From: Cryptosporangium minutisporangium
GTDB taxonomy: Bacteria > Actinomycetota > Actinomycetes > Mycobacteriales > Cryptosporangiaceae
Reading direction: 5' to 3'
DNA: 32,064 bases
Assembly (NCBI RefSeq): GCF_039536245.1
Contig: NZ_BAAAYN010000021.1
Coordinates: forward strand, 1-32,064
Shown here: one piece after another, positions 25,626 to 32,064 of the stretch
Position numbering within the stretch: the stretch's first letter is position 1
Layout: each line of letters starts with the position of its first letter
Program-made: the position numbers and the translations under genes
The notes under the pieces: generated by a model
What the model saw: the letters and a program-made list of their open reading frames with translations, nothing else
Told to the model about the DNA's origin: nothing
The model's database searches: none

Positions 25626-26742
25626 CCCGATCGGCCTGGGCGCGACGTGCGATCAGCACCTCGAGGCCGTCGAGGTAGCGCGCGAGGCCGAACTCGAACA
25701 GCGTGGCGATGTCCAGCGCGTCCTCCTCGATCGCGCTGACCGCGGCCATCATCGGGAACTCGCCGGTCGCCAGCACCTCGAGCATCGCGTCGTCCTGGGC
25801 CTCCATCCACTCGCCCGCGCTCATCCCGGTCTCTTGCTCGTCGCGCTTCTCCTCGTCCAGGACGATCGCCATGCTCCGGACGTGGTTGAACAGTCCGACC
25901 GCGGAGTGGATCAGCTCCACCGGTGACAAGCCGGTGTCGCGGAGCGCGGCCATCGCGTACTCGGTGTGCACCATGCCGCGCGGGATCATCTGTGGCCGCG
26001 AGAACGAGAGCGCCGCCCCCATCCAGCTGTGCTGCTGGTAGCCCTGCCACTGGATCCGGGCGACGCCCTCGAGTTTCGCCCGCCAGCCGACCGGCTCCCC
26101 GTCGGGCAACAGGGCCATGTCGCGGAACACCGCGTCGAGCATCAGCAGGACCAGGTCTTCCTTGCTCGGCACGTAGCGGTAGAGCGCCATCGTCGCCACG
26201 TCGAGCTCGGCGGCCACCCGGCGCATCGAGAGTTCGGCCATGCCGTGGGTGTCGGCGATCCGGAGTGCGGTGGTCACGATGCGATCGCGCGTGAGGGGGA
26301 TCTCGGTGCCCCGACGGCGGCGACGCGGCGGGTCCGGTACGCCGAGGACCGCGCTACCGACGGGTGCGAGGTCGGCGGGGAGTGCACCGTCGGGCGCGGT
26401 GGGCGCGGTTGGCGCGGTGGGCGCGTTGGGCGCCGCCGTGGCGGCCGGGGCGGCTGGGCGCGGGACGGTGGGGATGCGGGGCGGCGGTAGCGCGGCGGGC
26501 GTCTGGCCGGGGGGCGTCTGGCCGGGGGGCGCGCTCCGGACGACGGTGCCGACGCCGGGGACCGCTTCGACTAGGCCCTGCTGGCGGAGTGCGGTGAGCA
26601 CTTTGGTGGCGGTGGCCATCGCGACGCCCCACTGACGAGTGATCTGGCGCGTGGAGGGGAGCCGGTCGCCGGCCGCGAGTTCACCGCTCTCGATGCGGCG
26701 CCGGAGCTCTCCGACGATCCGTGCCGACGGCGTCTCGTTCAT
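25615..26742 (-). CDS. Double-headed regulator: GntR winged helix fused to a TetR repressor
   Basis: A 375-residue protein with two DNA-binding domains. Residues 1-70 are a GntR winged helix (SARIVGELRRRIESGELAAG, then DRLPSTRQITRQWGVAMATA). Residues 71-145 are a Pro/Ala/Thr linker ending in PPRRRRRGTE. Residues 150-200 are a TetR helix-turn-helix (LTRDRIVTTALRIADTHG, then RRVAAELDVATMALYRYV). The remainder is a TetR ligand-binding domain of the TetR_C_1 type. GGAAGGGG lies eight bases before ATG 26742. It is divergent from an MFS exporter, with three copies of CTAGTGCAC between them, so it probably represses the exporter and itself until a drug-like ligand binds. Confidence 0.9.
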   Translation of the reverse strand: MNETPSARIVGELRRRIESGELAAGDRLPSTRQITRQWGVAMATATKVLTALRQQGLVEAVPGVGTVVRSAPPGQTPPGQTPAALPPPRIPTVPRPAAPAATAAPNAPTAPTAPTAPDGALPADLAPVGSAVLGVPDPPRRRRRGTEIPLTRDRIVTTALRIADTHGMAELSMRRVAAELDVATMALYRYVPSKEDLVLLMLDAVFRDMALLPDGEPVGWRAKLEGVARIQWQGYQQHSWMGAALSFSRPQMIPRGMVHTEYAMAALRDTGLSPVELIHSAVGLFNHVRSMAIVLDEEKRDEQETGMSAGEWMEAQDDAMLEVLATGEFPMMAAVSAIEEDALDIATLFEFGLARYLDGLEVLIARRAQADRVTG

Positions 26743-26783
26743 CGTCGCCACCCCTTCCGGAGGCTGCGGGACGAATTTCCGCA

Positions 26784-26890
26784 CTAGTGCACCACGGGGG
26801 TTCGCCGGGCGCAACTCCGCGATCGTCCCCGGTGACCTGCGGCGCGTTCCGGTTGAAGTGCACTAGTCGAGCGGGTTCCCGCTAGTGCAC
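26784..26890. promoter_or_regulatory. Three CTAGTGCAC operator copies between the regulator and exporter genes
   Basis: CTAGTGCAC occurs at 26784-26792 and 26882-26890 on the plus strand and as GTGCACTAG at 26858-26866. The last two form a perfect 9-bp inverted repeat with a 15-base spacer. The first copy lies inside the palindrome GCACTAGTGC (26781-26790), 42 bases before the regulator start. The words resemble GTG-x-ACTA type sites of GntR/YtrA regulators. A second palindrome, GCGGGTTCCCGC (26871-26882), sits inside the spacer. Confidence 0.7.
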
Positions 26891-27006
26891 GCTCTACCTG
26901 CGTAAATGCGGCCTTGCGCGGGGTCCTGGCAGTGCGCTTCAATCGATTCCAGAGCGCGTACGACGTACACGTGCCGCACTATCTACGCCCTTCGGAGGAG
27001 CTGTTG

Positions 27007-28833
27007 ATGTCGAGCGAGTACACCGTCCATGAGGGTCCGGCTCGGGCCGGGCGGAGAGAGTGGACCGGTCTCGCGGTCCTCCTGCTGCCGTTGCTGTTCG
27101 TCTCGATGGACGTCTCGATTCTCTACTTCGCCGTGCCCTACCTCAGCGTCGAGCTCGAACCCACCAGCACCCAGCAGCTCTGGATCTTCGACGTCTACGG
27201 TTTCGTGCTGGCCGGCCTGCTGATCCCGATGGGTGCGCTCGGCGACCGGATCGGACGACGCCGACTGTTGCTGATCGGCGCCGTCGGCTTCAGCGCGGCG
27301 TCGGTGCTCGCGGCCTACGCGCCCAGTGCCGAGCTGCTGATCGCCGCCCGAGCCGTCCTCGGGATCGCCGGCGCAACGCTGATGCCCTCGACGCTGGCGC
27401 TGATCCGCAACATGTTCCACGACGAGCGTCAGCGGGGCACCGCGATCGGGATCTGGACCGGCGTCACCAGCGCCGGGATCGCACTCGGTCCGGTGCTGTC
27501 CGGGCTCCTGCTCGAGCACTTCTGGTGGGGATCGGTGTTCCTGATCAACCTGCCGTTCATGGTCGCGCTGCTGGTGCTCGCGCCGATCCTGGTACCCGAG
27601 TACCGGCACCGGGGCATCGGTCGCTTCGATTGGCTGAGCGGCCTGCTCGTGCTGGCCACGGTCATCCCGGTGATCTGGGGTGTGAAGGAGCTGGCGCAGA
27701 TCGGCGGCGGTGCACACGGGGCGTGGGGCGAGCCGCTCGCTGCGATCGTCGTCGGCGTCACTGTCGGTGTGGTGTTCATCCGTCGGCAGGTGCGGCGCCC
27801 CGACCCGATCGTCGACGTGGCGCTGTTCCGGCGCCGGGCGTTCGGCGGCGCGGTCGCGCTGAACGTGGTGGCGATGTTCGGGGTGGTCGGGTTCGCGCTG
27901 TTCGCGACCCAGTACCTGCAGTCGGTGCTCGGGATGAGCCCGCTCCGGGCCGCACTCTGGAGCGTCGCGCCGTCGCTGCTGGTGGGGGCGGTCGCGCCGG
28001 TGGCCAGCGCACTCGGCCAGCGGATCGACCGCGCGTACGTGATGACGGGCGGATTGGTCATCGCGGCGGCCGGGTTCCTGATGGTCACGCAGGTAACGCC
28101 GGACACCGGTCTGTGGCTGGTGCTGCTGGCCGCGAGCACGTACGCGATCGGGCTGGTCGCCGTGATGGCGACGGTCACCGAGGTCGCGCTGGGGGTCGCG
28201 CCGCCGGAGCGGGCCGGGTCCGCGTCCGCGATCCTGGAGTCGGGGACGGAGCTCGGCGGCGCGCTCGGCATGGCGCTGCTCGGCAGCCTCGGGGGTGCGA
28301 TCTACCGCAACGAGGTCACCGACGGCGCACCGGCCGGGCTGCCGGGCGACGCGCTGGACGTGATCCGCGAAACGCTGGGTGGTGCGCTGGCCGTGGCGCC
28401 CCAGTTGCCGGGCGAGACCGGTGACGAGGTGGTGCGGCTCGCGCGCGATGCGTTCACCGACGGGATGCACGTCGCCGGGGTGGCGGCGGCTGCGGTGATG
28501 CTCTGTGGAGCGGTGGTGGCGGCGACCGCGCTGCGCGGTCTCCGTCCGACGTCGACGCCGTCCTTGGCATCGTCGCCGGGGTCGTCGCCGGGGTCGTCGC
28601 CGTCGGAGGCGCCGTCCGGGGCGGGGGTGGAGCCGGGTACTGATTCGGGCGTGGGGATGCCGTCCGATGCCGGTTCGGGCGGAGAGGTGCCGTCCGGCAG
28701 CGGTTCAGGCGTGGGGGTGCCGTCCGATGCCGGTTCGGGCGGAGAGGTGCCGTCCGGCAGCGGTTCAGGCGTGGGGGTGCCGTCCGATGCCGGTTCGGGC
28801 GCGGGGGCGCCGTCGGTGCCGATGCGGGGCTAG
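27007..28833 (+). CDS. MFS multidrug exporter, 14-helix QacA/SmvA type
   Basis: A 608-residue proton-driven exporter of the DHA2 group. Landmarks are MDVSILYFAVPYL in helix 1, LWIFDVYGFVLAGLLIPMGA with the loop motif GALGDRIGRRRLLLIG, and the antiporter motif in helix 5 (GIALGPVLSGLLLEHFWW). The pattern fits quaternary-ammonium and cationic-drug exporters. After the last helix comes a Gly/Ser/Pro tail of about 90 residues with near-perfect 20-residue repeats. GGAGGAG lies six bases before ATG 27007. Expression is probably controlled by the divergent GntR-TetR protein through the CTAGTGCAC sites. Confidence 0.93.
   Translation: MSSEYTVHEGPARAGRREWTGLAVLLLPLLFVSMDVSILYFAVPYLSVELEPTSTQQLWIFDVYGFVLAGLLIPMGALGDRIGRRRLLLIGAVGFSAASVLAAYAPSAELLIAARAVLGIAGATLMPSTLALIRNMFHDERQRGTAIGIWTGVTSAGIALGPVLSGLLLEHFWWGSVFLINLPFMVALLVLAPILVPEYRHRGIGRFDWLSGLLVLATVIPVIWGVKELAQIGGGAHGAWGEPLAAIVVGVTVGVVFIRRQVRRPDPIVDVALFRRRAFGGAVALNVVAMFGVVGFALFATQYLQSVLGMSPLRAALWSVAPSLLVGAVAPVASALGQRIDRAYVMTGGLVIAAAGFLMVTQVTPDTGLWLVLLAASTYAIGLVAVMATVTEVALGVAPPERAGSASAILESGTELGGALGMALLGSLGGAIYRNEVTDGAPAGLPGDALDVIRETLGGALAVAPQLPGETGDEVVRLARDAFTDGMHVAGVAAAAVMLCGAVVAATALRGLRPTSTPSLASSPGSSPGSSPSEAPSGAGVEPGTDSGVGMPSDAGSGGEVPSGSGSGVGVPSDAGSGGEVPSGSGSGVGVPSDAGSGAGAPSVPMRG
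28681..28800 (+). repeat. 60-bp perfect tandem repeat in the exporter tail
   Basis: Bases 28681-28740 and 28741-28800 are identical. Each 60-bp unit is two related 30-bp halves, beginning GGAGAGGTGCCGTCCGG and GTGGGGGTGCCGTCCGA. A partly degenerate half-unit precedes and another follows. The repeat encodes 20-residue units (EVPSGSGSGVGVPSDAGSGG) and keeps the frame. Identity at all codon positions means the duplication is recent or is maintained by recombination. Confidence 0.95.
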
Positions 28834-28842
28834 CGCACGAGC

Positions 28843-28884
28843 GAACGCGGACCGGGCTCGTGTCGACGAGCCCGATCCGCGTTC
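28843..28884. terminator. Bidirectional terminator between convergent genes
   Basis: GAACGCGGACCGGGCTCGT (28843-28861) pairs with ACGAGCCCGATCCGCGTTC (28866-28884) around GTCG: 19 positions with one C-A mismatch. It lies between the stops of the exporter and the long disordered-protein gene, which converge here, and should stop transcription from both sides. Confidence 0.85.
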
Positions 28885-28894
28885 GTTCTCGTGG

Positions 28895-31396
28895 TCAGCG
28901 GCGCCAGTAGTACGCGCGGGTCTGGGCCCGGGCGGTGAGCAGGGCGATCAGCGCGGCCGGTACCAGCAGCTGGACCGCGGTCATCAGCAGCGACGCGGTG
29001 CCGCTGATCGACGCGATGCCGGCCAGCGCCACGATCACGGCGATCATCAGCGTGATGACGTACGCGCCCCGGCTCCCGCGCCAGATTCCCCGACCGAGCC
29101 AGCCCATCATGACCGCTGCCACCAGTGGAACGAAGAATACGGCCGGGCCGAGCGTCGCGAACAGCAGCGAGAGCACGAACAGGCCGACGCCGGTGAGGTT
29201 CACGAGCACCATGGCCGCCACGACCGGCGCCGGGCGGGATGGGCGCTTGCGCGGTGCGGTGAGCACTCGCATGGCGACGGTCGGGTCGGATGCGTTGTCG
29301 GAGCCGGGCGCCTGGGCGGGCGCCTGTGCGGCGGCCGCTTGCCTCGGGACGCCGGAGATAGGGGCGCCTGAGATCGGGGCCGCGTAGATCGGGACGCCGG
29401 AGATAGGGGCGCCTGAGATCGGGGCGCCGGAAACTGGGGCTGGGGCGCCTGTGATGGGCGAGCGCGAGGTCTGGGTGCCAGAGGTCGGGGCACCAGAGGT
29501 CGGGGCGCCGGGAATTGGGCTTGGGACGTCGGTGACGGGCGAGCGCGAGATCGGGGCGGCATAGATCGGGGCGCCGGAGACAGGCGTCGGCGGGGCGCTG
29601 ATCGGGGCCGTTGAGGGTTGTGGAGCGGCGGCCGGCGCCGGTGCGGCGGGCCGTGGCGGGAGCGTGACCCGCCCGGAGTGGGGCGGTGCCGTCCGCTGCG
29701 CAGGGATCGCCGCGCTCGGCGCCGCGGCGGGTCGGGCGTCCGAGGTGGGCGAGGGCCTGGCGAGCGAAGGTTCGGTGCGAGAAGGCTCGGTGGCCGGGGG
29801 CTCGGTGGCCCGGGGCGTGGTGGCCGCGGGCCTGACGGTGGAGGGCGTCTGAGCCGGGGGCGCTTGGCGCGGGGGCGCCTGGGTGGAGGGCGTCGGAGTC
29901 GTGGCACTCGTCGGCGCGGGCGTGACGGGGGAGACCCTTGCGCGGGCGGAGATCGGGGCGGATGGCCCAGGCTTGGATGCTGCGGGCTTCGATGCCGCTG
30001 CCTCGAGCGCGGCGGGCTGCGAATCTGCAGGCTTCGACGCCGGAGGCTTTGGCGCCGAGGTCTGCGACGGTGAGGGCTGCGACGGTGAGGGCTGCGATGC
30101 CGACGGCCGCGACGGTGAGGGCTGCGACGGTGAGGGCTGCGATGCCGCGGGCTGCGAGGCCGAGGACTTCGGCGCCGTGGGCTTGGTCTTGGGCGGTGCG
30201 GGGGCCTGGGCTGCGGCTTTCGGTGGGGTCGTCGCTGCGGCGGACGCCGGGGACTCGTCGTCCGAAGCCTTCGTCGACGGCGCCGACGGAGGGTCGGCCA
30301 CCGGATCGGTCATGGCGAGCAGCGCGGCCAGCGCCGACCCGGGCGCGACCTTGAAGATCTCGGCGGCCTGCCGGGCTGCCGACGGTTGCTCAGCGTCGGT
30401 GCCCGCCGCCTCGGATGGTGCCGTCGGCTCGGATGGCGACGCCAGCTTGCGCGGCGCTGCGGGCTTGGAGGACGTCGCCGACTCGGAGCGTGCCGCCGAC
30501 TTGGGCGGCGCTGCCGGCTCGGATCGTGCCGCTGGCTCGAGCGGCGCTGCCGGATTGGTCGGCGCTGCCGGCTCGGAGGGGGCCGGTGACTTAGTCGGTG
30601 CTGGGGACGCCGCCGCGGATGCCGAGGTGTAGGTCCGCCCGCTTGGACGACCGGCGGCCGTGCGCGGAGCGCCGTTGGTCGCCGCCTGCTCGGTCGCTGC
30701 CGCGGGCCGGGCGGGCGCCGTGGCCGACTGGGCGGAGGCCGCCGATCGGGATGGTGCCGCCGACTGGGTTGAGGCCGCCGACTGGGTTGAGGCCGCGGAA
30801 TGGGATGACGCCGCCGACTGGGCGGTTGCGGCCGCCTGGGACGGGGCCGCCGACTGGGCGGATGCCGCCGGCGGGGTGGGCGTCGTTGCCGTTCCGCCCG
30901 TGGGCCGGGCGGCGGTGCGGCGGGCACTGATCAGCGCGGTCGCCGACGCGGCGGACTTGCTCGTCGTTGGCCGCGCCGCGGTTCGCTGCGCGCCGCCACG
31001 CGGCGTAGTGCTGACCGAAGCGCTTGACTGCACGGGCTTCGCCGCCGAAGCGGACGGCGCCGCCGTGCTTGTTGCTGCGGTGCCCATTGCCGCCGTGCCG
31101 TGGACTGCTCCGTTGTGGGACGGAGTGTCGGTCGCCGCTGCGTCGGACGCGGTTCGTCCGGCGTGGGTGGTCGAAGCCTCCACCGTCTCGGTGTCCGGGC
31201 GCTCGGATGCTGAACCTGCGGCGCTTGCCGTCGCTCCGTCGGCGGAGTTGGCCTGCTCGGGCTCGTCGGGATCCACGGTGACCAGGGGAACCGTCGCAGT
31301 CGTGCTCCCCACCCGGATCGGCACGATCGGAACGGTCGCGTCGGGCGGAGCAGCGGCGGTGGCCCCAGCGGCGCTGGGGTTGTTTCCCGGGGTCAT
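28895..31396 (-). CDS. Very long low-complexity protein with a C-terminal four-helix membrane domain
   Basis: An 833-residue protein. About 715 residues are Ala/Pro/Ser/Thr-rich and disordered, followed by a Lys/Arg-rich segment (RKRPSRPAP) and four hydrophobic helices ending YYWRR. The first ~60 residues are acidic and less biased (VPIVPIRVGSTTATVPLVTV). Repeats occur in blocks: SAAS/TQSAA units, SQPSP units, and five-residue units of the type ISGAP, ISGVP and IYAAP near residues 600-690. Positive charges before the first helix suggest that the disordered part is cytoplasmic. The start ATG 31396 has no good ribosome site. Codon use and the membrane end support this frame over the long antisense frames. 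The four-helix end resembles unnamed actinobacterial membrane proteins; no function is assigned. Confidence 0.7.
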   Translation of the reverse strand: MTPGNNPSAAGATAAAPPDATVPIVPIRVGSTTATVPLVTVDPDEPEQANSADGATASAAGSASERPDTETVEASTTHAGRTASDAAATDTPSHNGAVHGTAAMGTAATSTAAPSASAAKPVQSSASVSTTPRGGAQRTAARPTTSKSAASATALISARRTAARPTGGTATTPTPPAASAQSAAPSQAAATAQSAASSHSAASTQSAASTQSAAPSRSAASAQSATAPARPAAATEQAATNGAPRTAAGRPSGRTYTSASAAASPAPTKSPAPSEPAAPTNPAAPLEPAARSEPAAPPKSAARSESATSSKPAAPRKLASPSEPTAPSEAAGTDAEQPSAARQAAEIFKVAPGSALAALLAMTDPVADPPSAPSTKASDDESPASAAATTPPKAAAQAPAPPKTKPTAPKSSASQPAASQPSPSQPSPSRPSASQPSPSQPSPSQTSAPKPPASKPADSQPAALEAAASKPAASKPGPSAPISARARVSPVTPAPTSATTPTPSTQAPPRQAPPAQTPSTVRPAATTPRATEPPATEPSRTEPSLARPSPTSDARPAAAPSAAIPAQRTAPPHSGRVTLPPRPAAPAPAAAPQPSTAPISAPPTPVSGAPIYAAPISRSPVTDVPSPIPGAPTSGAPTSGTQTSRSPITGAPAPVSGAPISGAPISGVPIYAAPISGAPISGVPRQAAAAQAPAQAPGSDNASDPTVAMRVLTAPRKRPSRPAPVVAAMVLVNLTGVGLFVLSLLFATLGPAVFFVPLVAAVMMGWLGRGIWRGSRGAYVITLMIAVIVALAGIASISGTASLLMTAVQLLVPAALIALLTARAQTRAYYWRR

Positions 31397-31649
31397 GGCG
31401 CCGGACGCTAGGGGCCGGGCGGGTCGTCGCGCCTCGTCCGATCGGTCAGTTTTCGGTGTCCTCAGTGGCCTTTGTGCCGCCGGAGACCTTCTTGTCCGCC
31501 CAGGTCAGCCCCGCAAGGCCGACCCAGTGTAGTCACCCTGCAAATCGCTCCCCTTGCCACCCCGGAAAGTGGCGATCGAGGCGGCGGAATATCGCAGGCC
31601 CTGAATCGTTACAGTAGACGTACATCCCCGACGAACGAGGAAGGTCACC

Positions 31650-31862
31650 GTGCCGACGGCACCCAGCATCGAGCAGTACCTGCAGTACCTCCACGACGAC
31701 TACGCCGCCCGCATCAACGAGGCGGTCGCCGAGGACCGTGACGAGCTGGCGTGGCAGCTAGCTGACGCGTACACCCGCGACGCGTTGCGGGCCCAGGCCG
31801 ACTACGGGCTCACTCCCTCCCTGGACCGGCTCCCCGGCCGGAGCGCTCGCGTCGCAGCCTGA
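31650..31862 (+). CDS. Small hypothetical helical protein
   Basis: A 70-residue soluble protein, MPTAPSIEQYLQYLHDDYAA onward, mostly predicted helical from its residue pattern and rich in Asp, Glu and Arg. GAGGAAGG lies five bases before GTG 31650, a strong ribosome site, which supports it as a real gene. It stands alone: divergent from the long disordered-protein gene and followed by the repeat array. No family was recognised. Confidence 0.65.
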   Translation: MPTAPSIEQYLQYLHDDYAARINEAVAEDRDELAWQLADAYTRDALRAQADYGLTPSLDRLPGRSARVAA

Positions 31863-31891
31863 ATCCTGGCGCTCGACGGCTTGAGCGCCCG

Positions 31892-32064
31892 GTGGTAGTC
31901 GCGCTTTCCGGGTGGCGGAGGGTGTGGTTGTCACACTTCCCGCGCGATACCTGGCTGGTTGTCACGCTCTCCGGGTGGCGCGGAGCGTGGTGGTCGCACA
32001 TCCCGTGCCATGGCACGGACAGGGCGACAACCACCTCGACACGCACCCGGAAGCGGCGACAACC
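31892..32064. repeat. Phased array of the GTGGTTGTCGCC repeat, four direct then inverted copies
   Basis: Cores of 18 bases occur on the plus strand at 31892, 31924, 31955 and 31987 (spacing 32, 31 and 32). Examples are GTGGTTGTCACACTTCCC and GTGGTGGTCGCACATCCC. Inverted copies lie at 32017-32034 and 32047-32064, the last cut by the window edge. The perfect palindrome GTGCCATGGCAC (32005-32016) is the turning point between direct and inverted sets. Copies are often followed by CGGGTGGCG. One relative lies at 23010-23027. Confidence 0.85.

Noticed and set aside
29883-30632. Plus-strand Gly/Ala/Asp-rich gene opposite the long disordered protein
   Set aside because: It is the complement of the Ala/Pro/Ser repeats, with no ribosome site and no recognisable domain. 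The minus frame ends in a credible membrane domain.
31810-32046. Minus-strand 78-residue gene in the terminal array
   Set aside because: Its peptide repeats are produced by the DNA repeat array, and it overlaps the end of the small gene at 31650-31862.

Overview
The window comes from a high-GC Gram-positive actinobacterium, seen from the strong G/C third-codon bias, frequent GTG/TTG starts and a complete 20S proteasome with Pup. The genus cannot be fixed from this sequence alone.

Layout. (1) 1-12.3 kb is the Pup-proteasome neighbourhood: a tRNA m1A58 methyltransferase (trmI), a 29-bp tandem repeat array, a divergent ferredoxin gene, the proteasomal ATPase gene arc/mpa, a large membrane protein made of two homologous halves, dop, pup, prcB, prcA and a WYL-domain regulator. 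Pup is encoded with a C-terminal Glu (GGE), so it does not need deamidation before ligation. The Pup ligase pafA, which often lies just after prcA, is not in the window. (2) 12.4-14.4 kb holds a secreted propeller-like protein and a Spo0M-family protein. (3) 14.5-19.6 kb is a minus-strand ABC importer operon of the SsuA/SsuC/SsuB (nitrate/sulfonate/thiamine-precursor) type: lipoprotein, two permeases and an ATPase, with an amidase gene at the distal end. A good promoter overlapping a 9-bp inverted repeat lies upstream. (4) 20-22.5 kb has a small lipoprotein, a DoxX-like membrane protein and a lipoamide-dehydrogenase-like flavoprotein. (5) 22.5-25.6 kb has a gene-free stretch with repeats, then xylose isomerase divergent from a ROK repressor. 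(6) 25.6-28.8 kb is a regulator with both a GntR and a TetR DNA-binding domain, divergent from a QacA/SmvA-like MFS exporter, with three copies of one operator-like word between them. (7) 28.9-32.06 kb has a very long low-complexity protein with a four-helix membrane end, a small hypothetical gene and an array of 18-bp repeats running off the window edge.

How they work together. Pup is attached to target proteins by a ligase not seen here. Arc unfolds pupylated substrates and passes them to PrcBA, and Dop removes Pup. The importer and amidase probably form one uptake-and-hydrolysis unit, xylA and the ROK gene one sugar-responsive pair, and the MFS gene and the fused regulator one efflux pair. 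The least ordinary items are the duplicated arc 3' end, the two-halved membrane protein inside the proteasome locus, the several phased repeat arrays and the double-headed regulator with its operator set.
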